A DNA stretch of 30,635 nucleotides from a virus. The notes beneath the pieces were generated by a model that searched no databases, was not told the DNA's origin, and saw only the letters and a program-made list of their open reading frames with translations. The translations under genes were made by a program, and so were the position numbers. The stretch lies in IMG/VR virus record IMGVR_UViG_3300025695_000067, positions 1 through 30,635 of that record. One strand, written 5' to 3'. Of the stretch, positions 19,751 to 28,453 are shown piece by piece (the first letter of the stretch is position 1; each line of letters opens with the position of its first letter).

Positions 19751-20373
19751 TAGTCGTTATGTTTTTGAGTTCGTTGTATAAAGTAAATTACATCGTATAT
19801 TTCCCCATCATTGCTAGGTAATATCTTAACGCTTAATCCGTTCGTTACTACATCGCTATCGGCGTAAAATTGAAATTGTTTAGTGTAGGTATGTTCTACG
19901 TTGTTTCCTTTAGGGAATACCACCATATCCGATACCCTAGTATAAGGAGTACCATTACCACCCTCTAAGTATAATTCTAAGTAACCGTTAGCGTTCGATA
20001 TCTTAGACTTAAAAGCTACCGTAAGCAAATAAACATCATTAGCAAATTCAGCGAATAACTTGCTCCCGTTGTAATAGTCAATACCTGAATGTATGTGATC
20101 ATCTATAACACTACCCGCATTATTAGGAACGATAAACGGCGTACTAGCACTAAACGCATAAGAACTCGCACTAGTGTACTGAGTATCATCGTATCTTGCC
20201 CAACCCAAACCTAAAGAAGAAGCCTCTTGAGGGTACACCTTAACCATTTGGTCGTTAAACCCCATAAATAACGCTTCATCCGTTACAAGTAATCCACCTT
20301 GCTCTATGTTTACGTTATCTACTTCGGTTTGTGTTACCGTTTCTACCTTTACTTTGTAAGCAGTATTTTTCAT
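19750..20373 (-). CDS. Putative virion decoration / head-associated protein
   Basis: A 207-residue beta-rich protein, rich in Tyr, Ser, Asn and Asp (SSYAFSASTPFIVPNNAG, YLELYLEGGNGTPYTR), with the look of a jelly-roll or lectin-like fold. No motif lets me name it. It lies between the protease and scaffold genes, so a capsid decoration or head fibre role is plausible. Confidence 0.5.
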   Translation of the reverse strand: MKNTAYKVKVETVTQTEVDNVNIEQGGLLVTDEALFMGFNDQMVKVYPQEASSLGLGWARYDDTQYTSASSYAFSASTPFIVPNNAGSVIDDHIHSGIDYYNGSKLFAEFANDVYLLTVAFKSKISNANGYLELYLEGGNGTPYTRVSDMVVFPKGNNVEHTYTKQFQFYADSDVVTNGLSVKILPSNDGEIYDVIYFIQRTQKHND

Positions 20374-20591
20374 CGCTCCAGTAGTGTTTTTGAGTTATAA
20401 CTTTTATCGTAAACAGAACCCCAACTATTAGAAATGGTTAGCATTTCTGCTATTATTAATTTATCATCTTCGGCAATTAAAAAAGAATTTTTTTCACTTA
20501 AAATATTAATAGTTTCATTGCCGTCTCTTTTCCCATCTGAACCAAAGCCAATTTGATTTAAAACAGATTCTCCCCAACTATTTTGACTCAT
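20370..20591 (-). CDS. Small hypothetical protein, 73 aa
   Basis: Begins MSQNSWGESVLNQIGFGSDG and ends ISNSWGSVYDKSYNSKTLLE. The two NSWG elements near each end look like a duplicated motif. It overlaps the protease gene by 14 nt and the next gene by 4 nt. No function recognised. Confidence 0.65.
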   Translation of the reverse strand: MSQNSWGESVLNQIGFGSDGKRDGNETINILSEKNSFLIAEDDKLIIAEMLTISNSWGSVYDKSYNSKTLLER

Positions 20592-21168
20592 CTATTAATT
20601 CTTTTAGTTGTTTAAGAATATCGTTCTCTTCACTCATTTTTAAGTTCTCGAAGCCTTGATAAATACCCTCGATAGAGAAGCCTTTATATTCGCCACCTTT
20701 AACTTTACTCCACTCCTCATCGTTGTAGATTTTCATCATAATTGCCCATCCGCCTAACTGTGGCTTAATATCGTAAAGGTTAATCTTATCCATCTTTTCA
20801 TTCTCCGTAACCCAACTCTCTATAACCGTTGCACCTTGTACGGGTTTCTCGTGTTCGCTAGTTACGTTGTTTAGGTTAAGATTACGCATATAAAGTTCTT
20901 GAGTCTTTGAAATCGTTTCCTTAGAGAAGTAAATGTTAAACTCAATAGGCTCATCTGCTCCCTTTGGTTTCATTCTACGATAAATACGCTTCTCAGGTAT
21001 TAAGGCATAACCTACAACTATACGGCGTTCTTCATCTATTACCTTTAAGTTTATTTCATCCTTAGACAAAGCAATAAAGTTCTCTTCGATCGCAGGAGAT
21101 TCTACTAACGAAACGGCAAATACTCCGTCCTCGTTTTCGTCCTTTATAAATAATTCTATTTCTTGCAT
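20578..21168 (-). CDS. XkdF-like prohead protease
   Basis: I choose ATG at 21168 (MQEIELFIKDENEDGVFAVS), supported by the CGTAAAATA-N3 element before it; an ATG 11 codons upstream lies in the tape measure gene. The 196-residue protein has VVGYALIPEKRIYR, then EHEKPVQGATVIESW, GGWAIMMKIYNDEEW and KGGEYKGFSIEGIY, the pattern of XkdF-type serine proteases of phage heads. The His of the EHEK segment and the Ser of GFSIEG are candidate catalytic residues. It would cleave scaffold and capsid parts during maturation. It precedes the scaffold and capsid genes. Confidence 0.7.
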   Translation of the reverse strand: MQEIELFIKDENEDGVFAVSLVESPAIEENFIALSKDEINLKVIDEERRIVVGYALIPEKRIYRRMKPKGADEPIEFNIYFSKETISKTQELYMRNLNLNNVTSEHEKPVQGATVIESWVTENEKMDKINLYDIKPQLGGWAIMMKIYNDEEWSKVKGGEYKGFSIEGIYQGFENLKMSEENDILKQLKELIDESK

Positions 21169-21171
21169 ACT

Positions 21172-21180
21172 TATTTTACG
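21172..21180 (-). promoter_or_regulatory. CGTAAAATA start element (protease gene)
   Basis: CGTAAAATA, then AGT, then ATG at 21168. It lies in the short gap after the tape measure stop and supports the chosen protease start. Confidence 0.5.
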
Positions 21181-21181
21181 T

Positions 21182-23152
21182 TTAAAGTGTCGATTGTTCA
21201 ATTTTATTACGTTCTAAACTTTGAGCAGTTGTAACATCTCCCGCTACTACATACGCTTGCATAGGAGAACTTCCTAAAGTTTCCGCTAATTGGTTAACTC
21301 CCGTATTACCTACTACGTTAAACGTAGGTGCTTGTGTAGGTGCATTAGGAACGGAGGCTACCGAACTAGAACCGCCACCGCCACCGCTAGGATTAAATTT
21401 AGTTCTAGCAATACTCGCTATTTGTGCTGCTCCCGCCGTTGCTGCAATACCCGCCTCTACGAATTGAGCACCAGTAGCCAACTTAATAGGGTTACCTCCC
21501 GCCGTTAAAGCAGCCGTAATCGCTTGAGCCGTGTTCATTATAGCTTGCCCCATACTTACCGCCTTATTGATGTTGAACGCTCTTCTTTGTGCTTCTTCGT
21601 TATCTCCCGCAAAAGATGTTATTAACTCTCCTATTGCTCCGAGTGCATCTTGAGCCATTTGTAACTGTTTATTCCTTTTTTCTTGTTCGTCTGCTATCTC
21701 TTTCTCGTCCGCTTCTTTTTTCTTTGCGTCCGCTTCCGCTGCGTATCTGTCGTTTATGGCTTTTATATCTGCGTTCTGTTGCTCTGTTAAAGCCTTTTCA
21801 AGTTCTGCGTTTCCTTCAGCTAGAGCATACTTCGCTTCATAGGCTTCTACTAGTTCAGCTATTTCGTTTTCTTGTTCGCTGTTTCTTATTTCCTGAAGCA
21901 TTTTATATTGAAGGTCTTCTAATTCTATCTGCTCCAATCTAGCTTGTTCTTCAGCTAACCTTTTTTCTTCTGCTAATCTTTTAAGTTCTTCGTTCTTTTC
22001 TTTCTCCGCTTCAACTGCTGCTTGTGCCGACTCCTTATACATATTGCGCTTTTCGGTTTCTTTCTCGGCGTTGAAAACCTCTAAATCTACCCTAGCACTC
22101 TGTAACGTTTGGTAAGTCTCCTTAGTAGTTTCTATTTGAGTACGTAAGGCATCTAAAGCGTTCTTCTTAGTTTCTTCGTCTAATTGTCCTAGTGCTGCCT
22201 TTGCTAAAATTTCATCACGTAAAGCAAATGCTTTCTGCTTTTGTAATGCTAGTTCTTTTTCAGCAGATTCAATAATGAACTTCAACTTCTTACGTTCTAT
22301 CTTTTCTATCTCCTGTTTAGATTTACCCTCTGCTTGTGCTAATCGTATAGCATCATCAAATTTCTTAGTCTCTATGCCGTTCGCACTCTTTAACGCTTGT
22401 ATTTCGGCTTCAATAGATCGTAACTTGTCCTGAGATACTTTTAATTGCTCCGTTGCTAGTTTCTTAGTTTCTTTTAGTTGCTCTATGTTCTTTTGTTGAG
22501 CGGGTAATAAATCGCCTACTACCGTTAAACTAAAGTCCTCTAATAGTTTCTTGTATTTATCCCAGTTCGCTATTAACTCGCCTAGTAAAACAATAATAGC
22601 ACCGATACCCGTACCAATTAACGCTTTCTTAAACGTGCTTAATGCCTTAACCGAAGAAAGAGTATTTTTACTAAATAACTTAACACTAGAAGCTAAACCT
22701 CTAAAACTTGGTATCGCCTCGCGTATGCCTTGAAAACCTTGAGAGATAGCCATAGCAGATTGCACCTTTAGTAGTGCCTCTTCTACTTGTGAACTTTCTA
22801 CACCGAAAGTAGCCATAGCACCCTGAGCAAGTTCAAAACCACTCGCTAAACCACCGATAGAACCGCCTACTTTTTGGGCAACAGTTTGGCTCATTCCATC
22901 CAATACCATATCGGTATCTATGATTACTTTTTTCATTCGAGCGACTTCCTCGCTCATTTCAACGAACAGTCGAGAAGAAGTATCTCCCGCGGAAGCCATT
23001 TCGTAAAGGCGATCTTCTAACTCCCCTATGGCGAAGTTCAAAGGTTGTAAATCTTCCTTCTCTAACCTTTCAGCAGTTAGCCCAAACTTCTCTAACGCTT
23101 TTATACCCTCCGAAGCGTTAACGTTTAAATCTACAGTTTTTTCGATTGCCAT
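21182..23152 (-). CDS. Tape measure protein
   Basis: A 656-residue protein. Long helical and coiled-coil segments (around 40-110 and 210-490, rich in Glu, Lys, Ala and Gln) flank a hydrophobic segment near 178-196 (ALIGTGIGAIIVLLGELIAN). A C-terminal hydrophobic/Gly region follows (INKAVSMGQAIMNTAQAITA, then GGGGGSSSV). Size, composition and place among tail genes identify the protein that sets tail length and may help DNA cross the membrane. It is short for the family, so the tail should be short for a siphovirus, roughly 100 nm at 0.15 nm per residue. Confidence 0.85.
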   Translation of the reverse strand: MAIEKTVDLNVNASEGIKALEKFGLTAERLEKEDLQPLNFAIGELEDRLYEMASAGDTSSRLFVEMSEEVARMKKVIIDTDMVLDGMSQTVAQKVGGSIGGLASGFELAQGAMATFGVESSQVEEALLKVQSAMAISQGFQGIREAIPSFRGLASSVKLFSKNTLSSVKALSTFKKALIGTGIGAIIVLLGELIANWDKYKKLLEDFSLTVVGDLLPAQQKNIEQLKETKKLATEQLKVSQDKLRSIEAEIQALKSANGIETKKFDDAIRLAQAEGKSKQEIEKIERKKLKFIIESAEKELALQKQKAFALRDEILAKAALGQLDEETKKNALDALRTQIETTKETYQTLQSARVDLEVFNAEKETEKRNMYKESAQAAVEAEKEKNEELKRLAEEKRLAEEQARLEQIELEDLQYKMLQEIRNSEQENEIAELVEAYEAKYALAEGNAELEKALTEQQNADIKAINDRYAAEADAKKKEADEKEIADEQEKRNKQLQMAQDALGAIGELITSFAGDNEEAQRRAFNINKAVSMGQAIMNTAQAITAALTAGGNPIKLATGAQFVEAGIAATAGAAQIASIARTKFNPSGGGGGSSSVASVPNAPTQAPTFNVVGNTGVNQLAETLGSSPMQAYVVAGDVTTAQSLERNKIEQSTL

Positions 23153-23289
23153 TTTTTAATTCTTTGCTTTTGTTTAACTAGACCGTTTACCGTTTCCTCT
23201 AGCTTATATCTTCCTTTTGCGAACTCTATAAATTCTCCTTCATTATAAAACTCGTCTATCTCTAATAACTTTAATACTAGTTCGATCAT
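23131..23289 (-). CDS. Small protein, 52 aa, between tail protein and tape measure genes
   Basis: The frame starts at ATG 23289, overlapping the upstream stop (ATGA), and ends inside the tape measure gene. It reads MIELVLKLLEIDEFYNEGEF, then an Arg/Lys-rich end (KQKQRIKKWQSKKL). It exactly fills the 133-nt gap with overlaps at both ends, so I consider it real. Position just before the tape measure suggests a small tail chaperone-like role, but nothing confirms it. Confidence 0.65.
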   Translation of the reverse strand: MIELVLKLLEIDEFYNEGEFIEFAKGRYKLEETVNGLVKQKQRIKKWQSKKL

Positions 23290-25685
23290 ACCTTTATTCT
23301 ATTTGCATCTTCCGTTAATAAATAACCACCATCCTCAGTAAGTAAGAAACCGCTTGTACTATCCTGAATAATGTATATCTTTTCCTCTTCCGTTGTGCCG
23401 TTAGGTCTATAATACGTCAACGTAAATTCAGCCGTTCTACTACTTCCCGTTGTATTTTCTCTTATGTTAAATTCTACGATTCTTTCATTTGTAAAAGTGA
23501 ACGGAGTAACTACGCTAGGCGTAACAAATGGAGAAGAACCCGATAAAACAATAGTACCTCCTAAATGTGGCTTAATTGGCTTTATAGGAACGCTTATAAC
23601 ATCGCCCGTACTTGGAATAGTAGGTATTACTATTTTTCTTCTGCTTTTAATCCAATCGCTTATCAAAACTAACTCAACTTCTCCAGTAGTTAAGTTGGTA
23701 CGCATATCGTTAATTCTATACTTCTTATCTCGAATTATTATAGCATCGTCTAACGACAAGTAATTTAGTAGGCGTAATGGTAGAATAGTTTTAACCGTTA
23801 CTATTCGTGTTTTATCACTAAATAAATTCTTTAAGTAAGGTAGATAGTATGTAATGTAAAGTGAATTACTTACACCGTTCAAAGTAAGTGAACTTATCTC
23901 CTCGTTAAAGTTTATAGAATAGTCCTCAGTATTATAAACTATCTCCTGCCCGAAAGGAACGTAACTCGTTATGTTTTGTGGCGTTGTACCATCATCTACG
24001 TAAAAGCTAACGTTAGTAGTTTGTTCATTATACAAGTATAACATTACAGGATTAGGAACGTACGGTTTGTAATCAGGTGCTTTAGTAAGTGAATAACCTA
24101 CTTGTAAATTAGTGTTTTCAAATTTGTTAAATAGTAACGTTTCAAAAGGTAACTCTATCTTGAAATCACCACCATCATAACCAAAATACTCACGTAATGA
24201 ACCGTAAGGCTTATTATTTATTTCTAAGTAAGCCTCATTCATAAACGATTTACTCTCCTTATACTTAAACTCTATTTCTTTGTATAGCTTCGGACGATCT
24301 ACTTTTATAGAATCCATATCTACGTAAGGCGTAATATTTAATTCATCGCCCATAGCGTACCAAGTCTCTAAAGGTTCAATCTGAAAGTTAAACTCATCAT
24401 CTAAAGGATAGCAAGTTAGATTAAACATCTTTAACACTCCTGAGAAGTATTCACTTACTAGAATATCGGGAGCAGTTAGATTAAAGTTTATGTAATCAAA
24501 ATTAATTACAACAGAAGATACGTTATCTATGTGTGAATAATCTAGAGTAGCGGGTATTGGGTTGGGTACATCTTGTTCTAAGTAAAAAAGCGTATAAATA
24601 TAGTCTATTTGAAAATCAAAAGTAAAGCCGCCAACAGAACGTACCTTAAAAGTATAAACATCATTTAAACCGAATACATTAGGGATTGCACAAGCTAAAT
24701 CACTAGAAGTAAAAAAGGTGTTACCAGTTGCTTGATGCGAATTTATTAATACTCCATTTTTATAAGTATCTACCCAATAAGTGTCACTAGAAGAAACGTT
24801 ACCCACGTATATTTCTACTCTATGAGTACCCGCACCATTTTGCCCTGCGTAACCAACAGGAAGAGGAGTAAACGAAAAGTAATCAATGTATTGAATGTTT
24901 ACTTGATTTACCGTATTTACTATCGGATAAGTTGAGTCACTAGAAGAAGCAGTACTAGTAAGGTCAAATTCTAACGGAGTTCCCTCCGTAGGGAATACCG
25001 CGTTATCTTTATTCTTCCACCAAGTATAAAGTTTCTTAAATCTTTGATCGTCTAAAAAGTTTCCATTAAAGGAAACCCCGTATGTATCTTCTATCGCCTC
25101 AAATACTTTTGCTACACGAACCGCAGGAAATAAATCGGTGTAATCTATCGCTTGTGTTGAGTTGGAAATATCGCCTACTCCCGAAGTACCATACTGCCAA
25201 ACTGTCTCACTACTAATCAAGGGGAAGCGAACATCTAGTAAAGCCGTACTTGTAATAGTGTTTATAATATCAGTAGCATCTATCTCAAATTGTAAGTTAT
25301 AATCTAAGTCTCTTAGCTTATCATCTCCGAACAAGTCTTTTAACGTTACTACATCGCCGTAAAAAGTAATCTTATAACTTTGTGCCTCGCCCTTTATTAG
25401 TTCCGCTCCCTCTAGTTGTATCTTACCTCTTCTAAATGGTGTGTAGTTAATTTCTATTCTTGCGGGTTGCCTCTCTTTTGCTACAAATCCATCTAAATCG
25501 TTATTATAGTAGTGCTTAAATATTGCATTATTAGTAGGAGAAGCGGGAACGGTAAACGTTTGGCTAAAGTCGGTGTAAACCTTGCTTATATCCGTTATGT
25601 TCTGAACACTACTAGTTACCTGTATTTGTTCATCATCGAATAAATCTAAACGCTCATCATTTATGTATAGTTGTACCGATCTCAT
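23286..25685 (-). CDS. Large distal tail / baseplate protein with BACON-like domain
   Basis: A 799-residue protein. The N-terminus (MRSVQLYINDERLDLFDDEQ) and the following VYTDFSQTFTVPASPTNN suggest a baseplate or tail-hub protein of Bacteroidetes phages. The middle is beta-rich with many aromatic residues. Residues about 729-776 (FTNERIVEFNIRENTTGSSR, then TAEFTLTYYRPNG and IYIIQDS) resemble a BACON domain, a beta-sandwich linked with carbohydrate or mucin binding. The end has a doubled LLTEDG motif (FLLTEDGGYLLTEDANRIKV). It probably contacts the host surface glycans at the tail tip. Confidence 0.65.
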   Translation of the reverse strand: MRSVQLYINDERLDLFDDEQIQVTSSVQNITDISKVYTDFSQTFTVPASPTNNAIFKHYYNNDLDGFVAKERQPARIEINYTPFRRGKIQLEGAELIKGEAQSYKITFYGDVVTLKDLFGDDKLRDLDYNLQFEIDATDIINTITSTALLDVRFPLISSETVWQYGTSGVGDISNSTQAIDYTDLFPAVRVAKVFEAIEDTYGVSFNGNFLDDQRFKKLYTWWKNKDNAVFPTEGTPLEFDLTSTASSSDSTYPIVNTVNQVNIQYIDYFSFTPLPVGYAGQNGAGTHRVEIYVGNVSSSDTYWVDTYKNGVLINSHQATGNTFFTSSDLACAIPNVFGLNDVYTFKVRSVGGFTFDFQIDYIYTLFYLEQDVPNPIPATLDYSHIDNVSSVVINFDYINFNLTAPDILVSEYFSGVLKMFNLTCYPLDDEFNFQIEPLETWYAMGDELNITPYVDMDSIKVDRPKLYKEIEFKYKESKSFMNEAYLEINNKPYGSLREYFGYDGGDFKIELPFETLLFNKFENTNLQVGYSLTKAPDYKPYVPNPVMLYLYNEQTTNVSFYVDDGTTPQNITSYVPFGQEIVYNTEDYSINFNEEISSLTLNGVSNSLYITYYLPYLKNLFSDKTRIVTVKTILPLRLLNYLSLDDAIIIRDKKYRINDMRTNLTTGEVELVLISDWIKSRRKIVIPTIPSTGDVISVPIKPIKPHLGGTIVLSGSSPFVTPSVVTPFTFTNERIVEFNIRENTTGSSRTAEFTLTYYRPNGTTEEEKIYIIQDSTSGFLLTEDGGYLLTEDANRIKV

Positions 25686-26716
25686 TAGATAACGTAGTTT
25701 CTTTGTTCGTGTGAGTATTCAAATTCTAACTCATAGTTAATTAACTTCTTCGTGATATGCTCCTGAAGTTCTACCGACTGAGTTCTTAGCTTTACGGGTT
25801 CATCATCTATTAATATTTTTTCGCTTAATAGAAGTTGCTTCATTACGTTTTTATAACTCTCAGGAACGAAGCCAGTATTACCCTTAATACTTCTTATTGC
25901 ATTTCGGTTAAATGTTTGTCTACGGTTATCTTGAACGTTGTAATCTAAATCGCTTGGCATTAAATTAAACTCCGTTCCGCTAGCTTCGAAGTTTTGTCTA
26001 CTCGCCTTGAATAAAATTAGCCTTTGCCAACTTCCGTACTTGTTTACGAAATCACATTTTAAAGGTGTGTACTTAGGTTCGCATACCTCCTCAAAAGTAA
26101 ACGTCTTTTGTAGTACCGAGTTTTTGAATATCTCTAAAGTATTTCCCTCGCCTTGATAGGTTGGATGTATGTAAGGAATATAATTATAGTCGGCATCTAA
26201 AGTGAAAGTAGTAGTGCCTCCCGTACTTAACCCCGTGTATGTAGCCTCCCAAGTATCTATACCATCATCGTAATAGTATAAACCACCACTATTAACGTTT
26301 TCTTGAATATAATAAGTACCCTCATCTAAAAAGACGCTTCCGTTATCGGGGTTGTAACCATCCTCGTAATATCCGAAACCATCGAACGCTACAAAGTAGT
26401 TATTGTTTACTAGTGCCGTTCCGTTTATCTTACGAACGATCATACAATAACAGAACTCCTCACTATCTCCAGTAGTCATCGCCGTTACCTCATTATATGA
26501 AGTGTGCTTTATGAACTCCCGACAATAAGGCGAAACATCATAGTTAACCGTAAGTACGTTCGGACTTGGTATAGGTTTACTTAAAGTGTAGGTAGGAGAA
26601 GAAGGTATAGAACCGCCGTGATTCCATAAATAAACGTCTATGCTAGTAGTATCTCCGTTCGTTGCCGTTATGCTTATAAAGCGTGGACTTCTTACAAATA
26701 TCTCTTCGTATGCCAT
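25685..26716 (-). CDS. Putative minor tail protein, 343 aa
   Basis: A beta-rich protein that begins MAYEEIFVRSPRFISITATN, with an SPYCREFI segment and many Tyr and Asn. It lies between the gp10-like gene and the large tail protein, with a 1-nt overlap on each side. Its place fits a distal tail protein joining tube and baseplate. I do not recognise a named family. Confidence 0.5.
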   Translation of the reverse strand: MAYEEIFVRSPRFISITATNGDTTSIDVYLWNHGGSIPSSPTYTLSKPIPSPNVLTVNYDVSPYCREFIKHTSYNEVTAMTTGDSEEFCYCMIVRKINGTALVNNNYFVAFDGFGYYEDGYNPDNGSVFLDEGTYYIQENVNSGGLYYYDDGIDTWEATYTGLSTGGTTTFTLDADYNYIPYIHPTYQGEGNTLEIFKNSVLQKTFTFEEVCEPKYTPLKCDFVNKYGSWQRLILFKASRQNFEASGTEFNLMPSDLDYNVQDNRRQTFNRNAIRSIKGNTGFVPESYKNVMKQLLLSEKILIDDEPVKLRTQSVELQEHITKKLINYELEFEYSHEQRNYVI

Positions 26717-27222
26717 TATTCAAATGTGTTTTTTAATGTGTATTCTAAGAACTCCTCTACATCTAATCCGTAAGAGAGTAGCAATGCTTCAGGTAGTTTC
26801 TTAAATTCCTTTTCAAATGGTTTAGTAAAAAATAAAGTAGGCTTAATTCCTTTCTTGAATATTGAACGTGCGATTAAGTAAGTTAAACTCTTTCTACTTA
26901 GAAACTTTCCGCCCTCATCTCTAGGTGCTATCCCCTTTCGTATTACCCACTTATCGAAAGCCTTTGGAGGAGGCATCTTATTAGTGTATGAGTAAGGCGT
27001 ATTGTACTTTCTATTCTTACCACTTACTCCCTTATCTTGATAGTTCCCGTATTCATTCATTAAGAACTCTAAAGAGAAACTATTTTTACTTACGTTAAGA
27101 CGAGAAGTTAACGACTTAGCAAGATCGCCCGAAGCACTATGTTTTTGAGCGTTCTGCCGTGCCTGTTTTATCACTTGCCTACGGAAAGCCTCTAAACTCT
27201 TTTTAGTTTCCTCGTTTAACAT
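26716..27222 (-). CDS. HK97 gp10-like tail completion protein
   Basis: A 168-residue basic protein. The N-terminal helix (EAFRRQVIKQARQNAQKHSA, then SGDLAKSLTSRL) and the strand LEFLMNEYGNYQDKGVSG match the plan of gp10-like proteins, in which a YGxxxDxGV-like motif is common. A basic loop (SGKNRKYNTPYSYTNK) and an RxxLxYLIARSIFKKG segment follow. It would sit at the head-tail junction. It overlaps its neighbours by 7 nt and 1 nt. Confidence 0.6.
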   Translation of the reverse strand: MLNEETKKSLEAFRRQVIKQARQNAQKHSASGDLAKSLTSRLNVSKNSFSLEFLMNEYGNYQDKGVSGKNRKYNTPYSYTNKMPPPKAFDKWVIRKGIAPRDEGGKFLSRKSLTYLIARSIFKKGIKPTLFFTKPFEKEFKKLPEALLLSYGLDVEEFLEYTLKNTFE

Positions 27223-27665
27223 ATTGTCATTCTATTAGGTACTAGAACATCGAACGTAATCGCCCACCCCGCTAAGTAATTCTCGAAGCGTTCGGTAAAA
27301 GGCTCAAAGGTTGGATTACCATCTAACGTAAATCGCTTCTTATTCTCTCCCCTCTCAAATACTTCTAACATTCTTAAACCTACCGCTAACTGGGTGTTAA
27401 GTACATCTTGTTCGTTATCGTTTCCTCTAAATACATCCGTAGTCTCGTCCGAAGTTTTATCTACTATATCCATACACATAACCGTAACGTTAAATCTTAA
27501 GGCGTGTCCTTCCTTAGTTACTTGATTTACTATTATGTGAGATAAAGGAAAAATAGTTTGCTTTCCTAAATCTATCTCGAATATATCTCCTTCGGTTACC
27601 GTATTAACAAAAGCGTCTAACTCTAGTTGGTCTTTTATCGTAGTGGTTATGTTATAGAACTCCAT
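27216..27665 (-). CDS. Putative tail terminator protein, 149 aa
   Basis: Begins MEFYNITTTIKDQLELDAFV; beta strands VTVMCMDIVDKT and WAITFDVLVPNRMTIC. The block DVLNTQLAVGLRMLEVFERG and the ending LAGWAITFDVLVPNRMTIC are a pattern I associate with tail genes in flavobacterial phages. Size and position suggest a tail terminator that caps the tube. Not verified. Its start lies inside the end of the frameshifted chaperone frame. Confidence 0.55.
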   Translation of the reverse strand: MEFYNITTTIKDQLELDAFVNTVTEGDIFEIDLGKQTIFPLSHIIVNQVTKEGHALRFNVTVMCMDIVDKTSDETTDVFRGNDNEQDVLNTQLAVGLRMLEVFERGENKKRFTLDGNPTFEPFTERFENYLAGWAITFDVLVPNRMTIC

Positions 27666-28415
27666 TTTTGTAACTCTTTCTTATTAGTTTATTCTCTAGC
27701 GTCTGCTTTTGTGATTCATAGGTTAAGTATGTAAGTGCCGTTGCCAATCTAAGTTTAGTAATTTCATCGAATCGCCTAACGTCTCCCTGAGCAAGTTGAT
27801 AGATTGTAGAATACCATCCCCATTGTTTATTAAATTGGCTTTGTTCTGAGAAGTCTCCTTTTCTATCATCTCCATCTGTTTCGCTAAATAAAGTGGGATA
27901 GCTTTCAGTAACTCTATTCCTAAATGATAAAAAAAAACCATCGCACCCATAGCACACGATAACGGCATTAACTTCATTAACTCAGAATATTTATCCGAAC
28001 TTTCATACTCCTCTATTATGTAATTACCGTTTTTAGTCTTTATGATAGGGCGAAATAAAACCGCCATAGCCTTGTGCATCTTATCCCAATCGCTTATGTA
28101 GTTATCTAAGTCTACATATTCGCCGTAAGTCATCTCCTCCAAACTAGGAATAAAGCCGAACGATTTACCATCTATTGTAAACTTTGGAATAAACGGATAA
28201 TCATTCTTAAACATACCGTCTAAGATCGTGCTAAACTCTTCGACATCAGCACGAGAAAAAGCCTTTACTAATTCCTCGTCTACTTTGCAGAATACCGAAA
28301 CCATTTTAGTTTTTAAGTCGTTACCCTCTAATCCTTCCGAAACTTTTAGGAAGTGTTGGTATTGTGCTAAACTAATCTCGCTTAAGTTTGTAGGTACTAT
28401 AATACGTCCTTTCAT
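27652..28415 (-). CDS. Tail assembly chaperone, predicted -1 frameshift product (254 aa)
   Basis: The -1 frame is open from just after a TGA at 27982-27984 to TAA at 27652 and has no good start of its own. It encodes FNKQWGWYSTIYQLAQGDVR, then RFDEITKLRLATALTYLTYE, a conserved-looking block. A run of nine T (plus-strand A 27929-27937) lies where the frames overlap. Slipping back one base there (GTT TTT TTT then TTA) joins 162 codons to 92. The -1 stop overlaps the next gene start by 14 nt, whereas the zero-frame stop leaves a gap. This matches the lambda G/GT plan. Confidence 0.7.
27723..28415 (-). CDS. Tail assembly chaperone, zero-frame product (230 aa)
   Basis: A 230-residue protein. Begins MKGRIIVPTNLSEISLAQYQ. 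Helical with LTTL-free but conserved-looking blocks such as FIPSLEEMTYGEYVDLDNYI and AMGAMVFFYHLGIELLKAIP. Gene order (just before tail completion genes and upstream of the tape measure) and the overlapping -1 frame identify the tail assembly chaperone, which covers the tape measure before the tube polymerises. It is preceded by CGTAAAATA-N3-ATG. Confidence 0.75.
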   Translation of the reverse strand: MKGRIIVPTNLSEISLAQYQHFLKVSEGLEGNDLKTKMVSVFCKVDEELVKAFSRADVEEFSTILDGMFKNDYPFIPKFTIDGKSFGFIPSLEEMTYGEYVDLDNYISDWDKMHKAMAVLFRPIIKTKNGNYIIEEYESSDKYSELMKLMPLSCAMGAMVFFYHLGIELLKAIPLYLAKQMEMIEKETSQNKANLINNGDGILQSINLLRETLGDSMKLLNLDWQRHLHT

Positions 28416-28418
28416 ATC

Positions 28419-28427
28419 TATTTTACG
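28419..28427 (-). promoter_or_regulatory. CGTAAAATA start element (tail chaperone gene)
   Basis: CGTAAAATA, then GAT, then the ATG at 28415; the same element and spacing as at 16368, 19532 and 21172. It lies in the 38-nt gap after the TerL stop. Confidence 0.5.
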
Positions 28428-28453
28428 TTAAAATTAAAATTCGTTCGGGTGCT

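Noticed and set aside
21290-21942. Plus-strand open frames opposite the tape measure gene
   Set aside because: They lie antisense to a strongly supported gene, have low-complexity Arg/Leu/Ser composition, and no neighbours or start signals on that strand.
27652-27957. The -1 chaperone frame as an independent gene starting at GTG 27957
   Set aside because: The GTG has no start context and lies deep inside the chaperone gene; a frameshift product explains the frame better.
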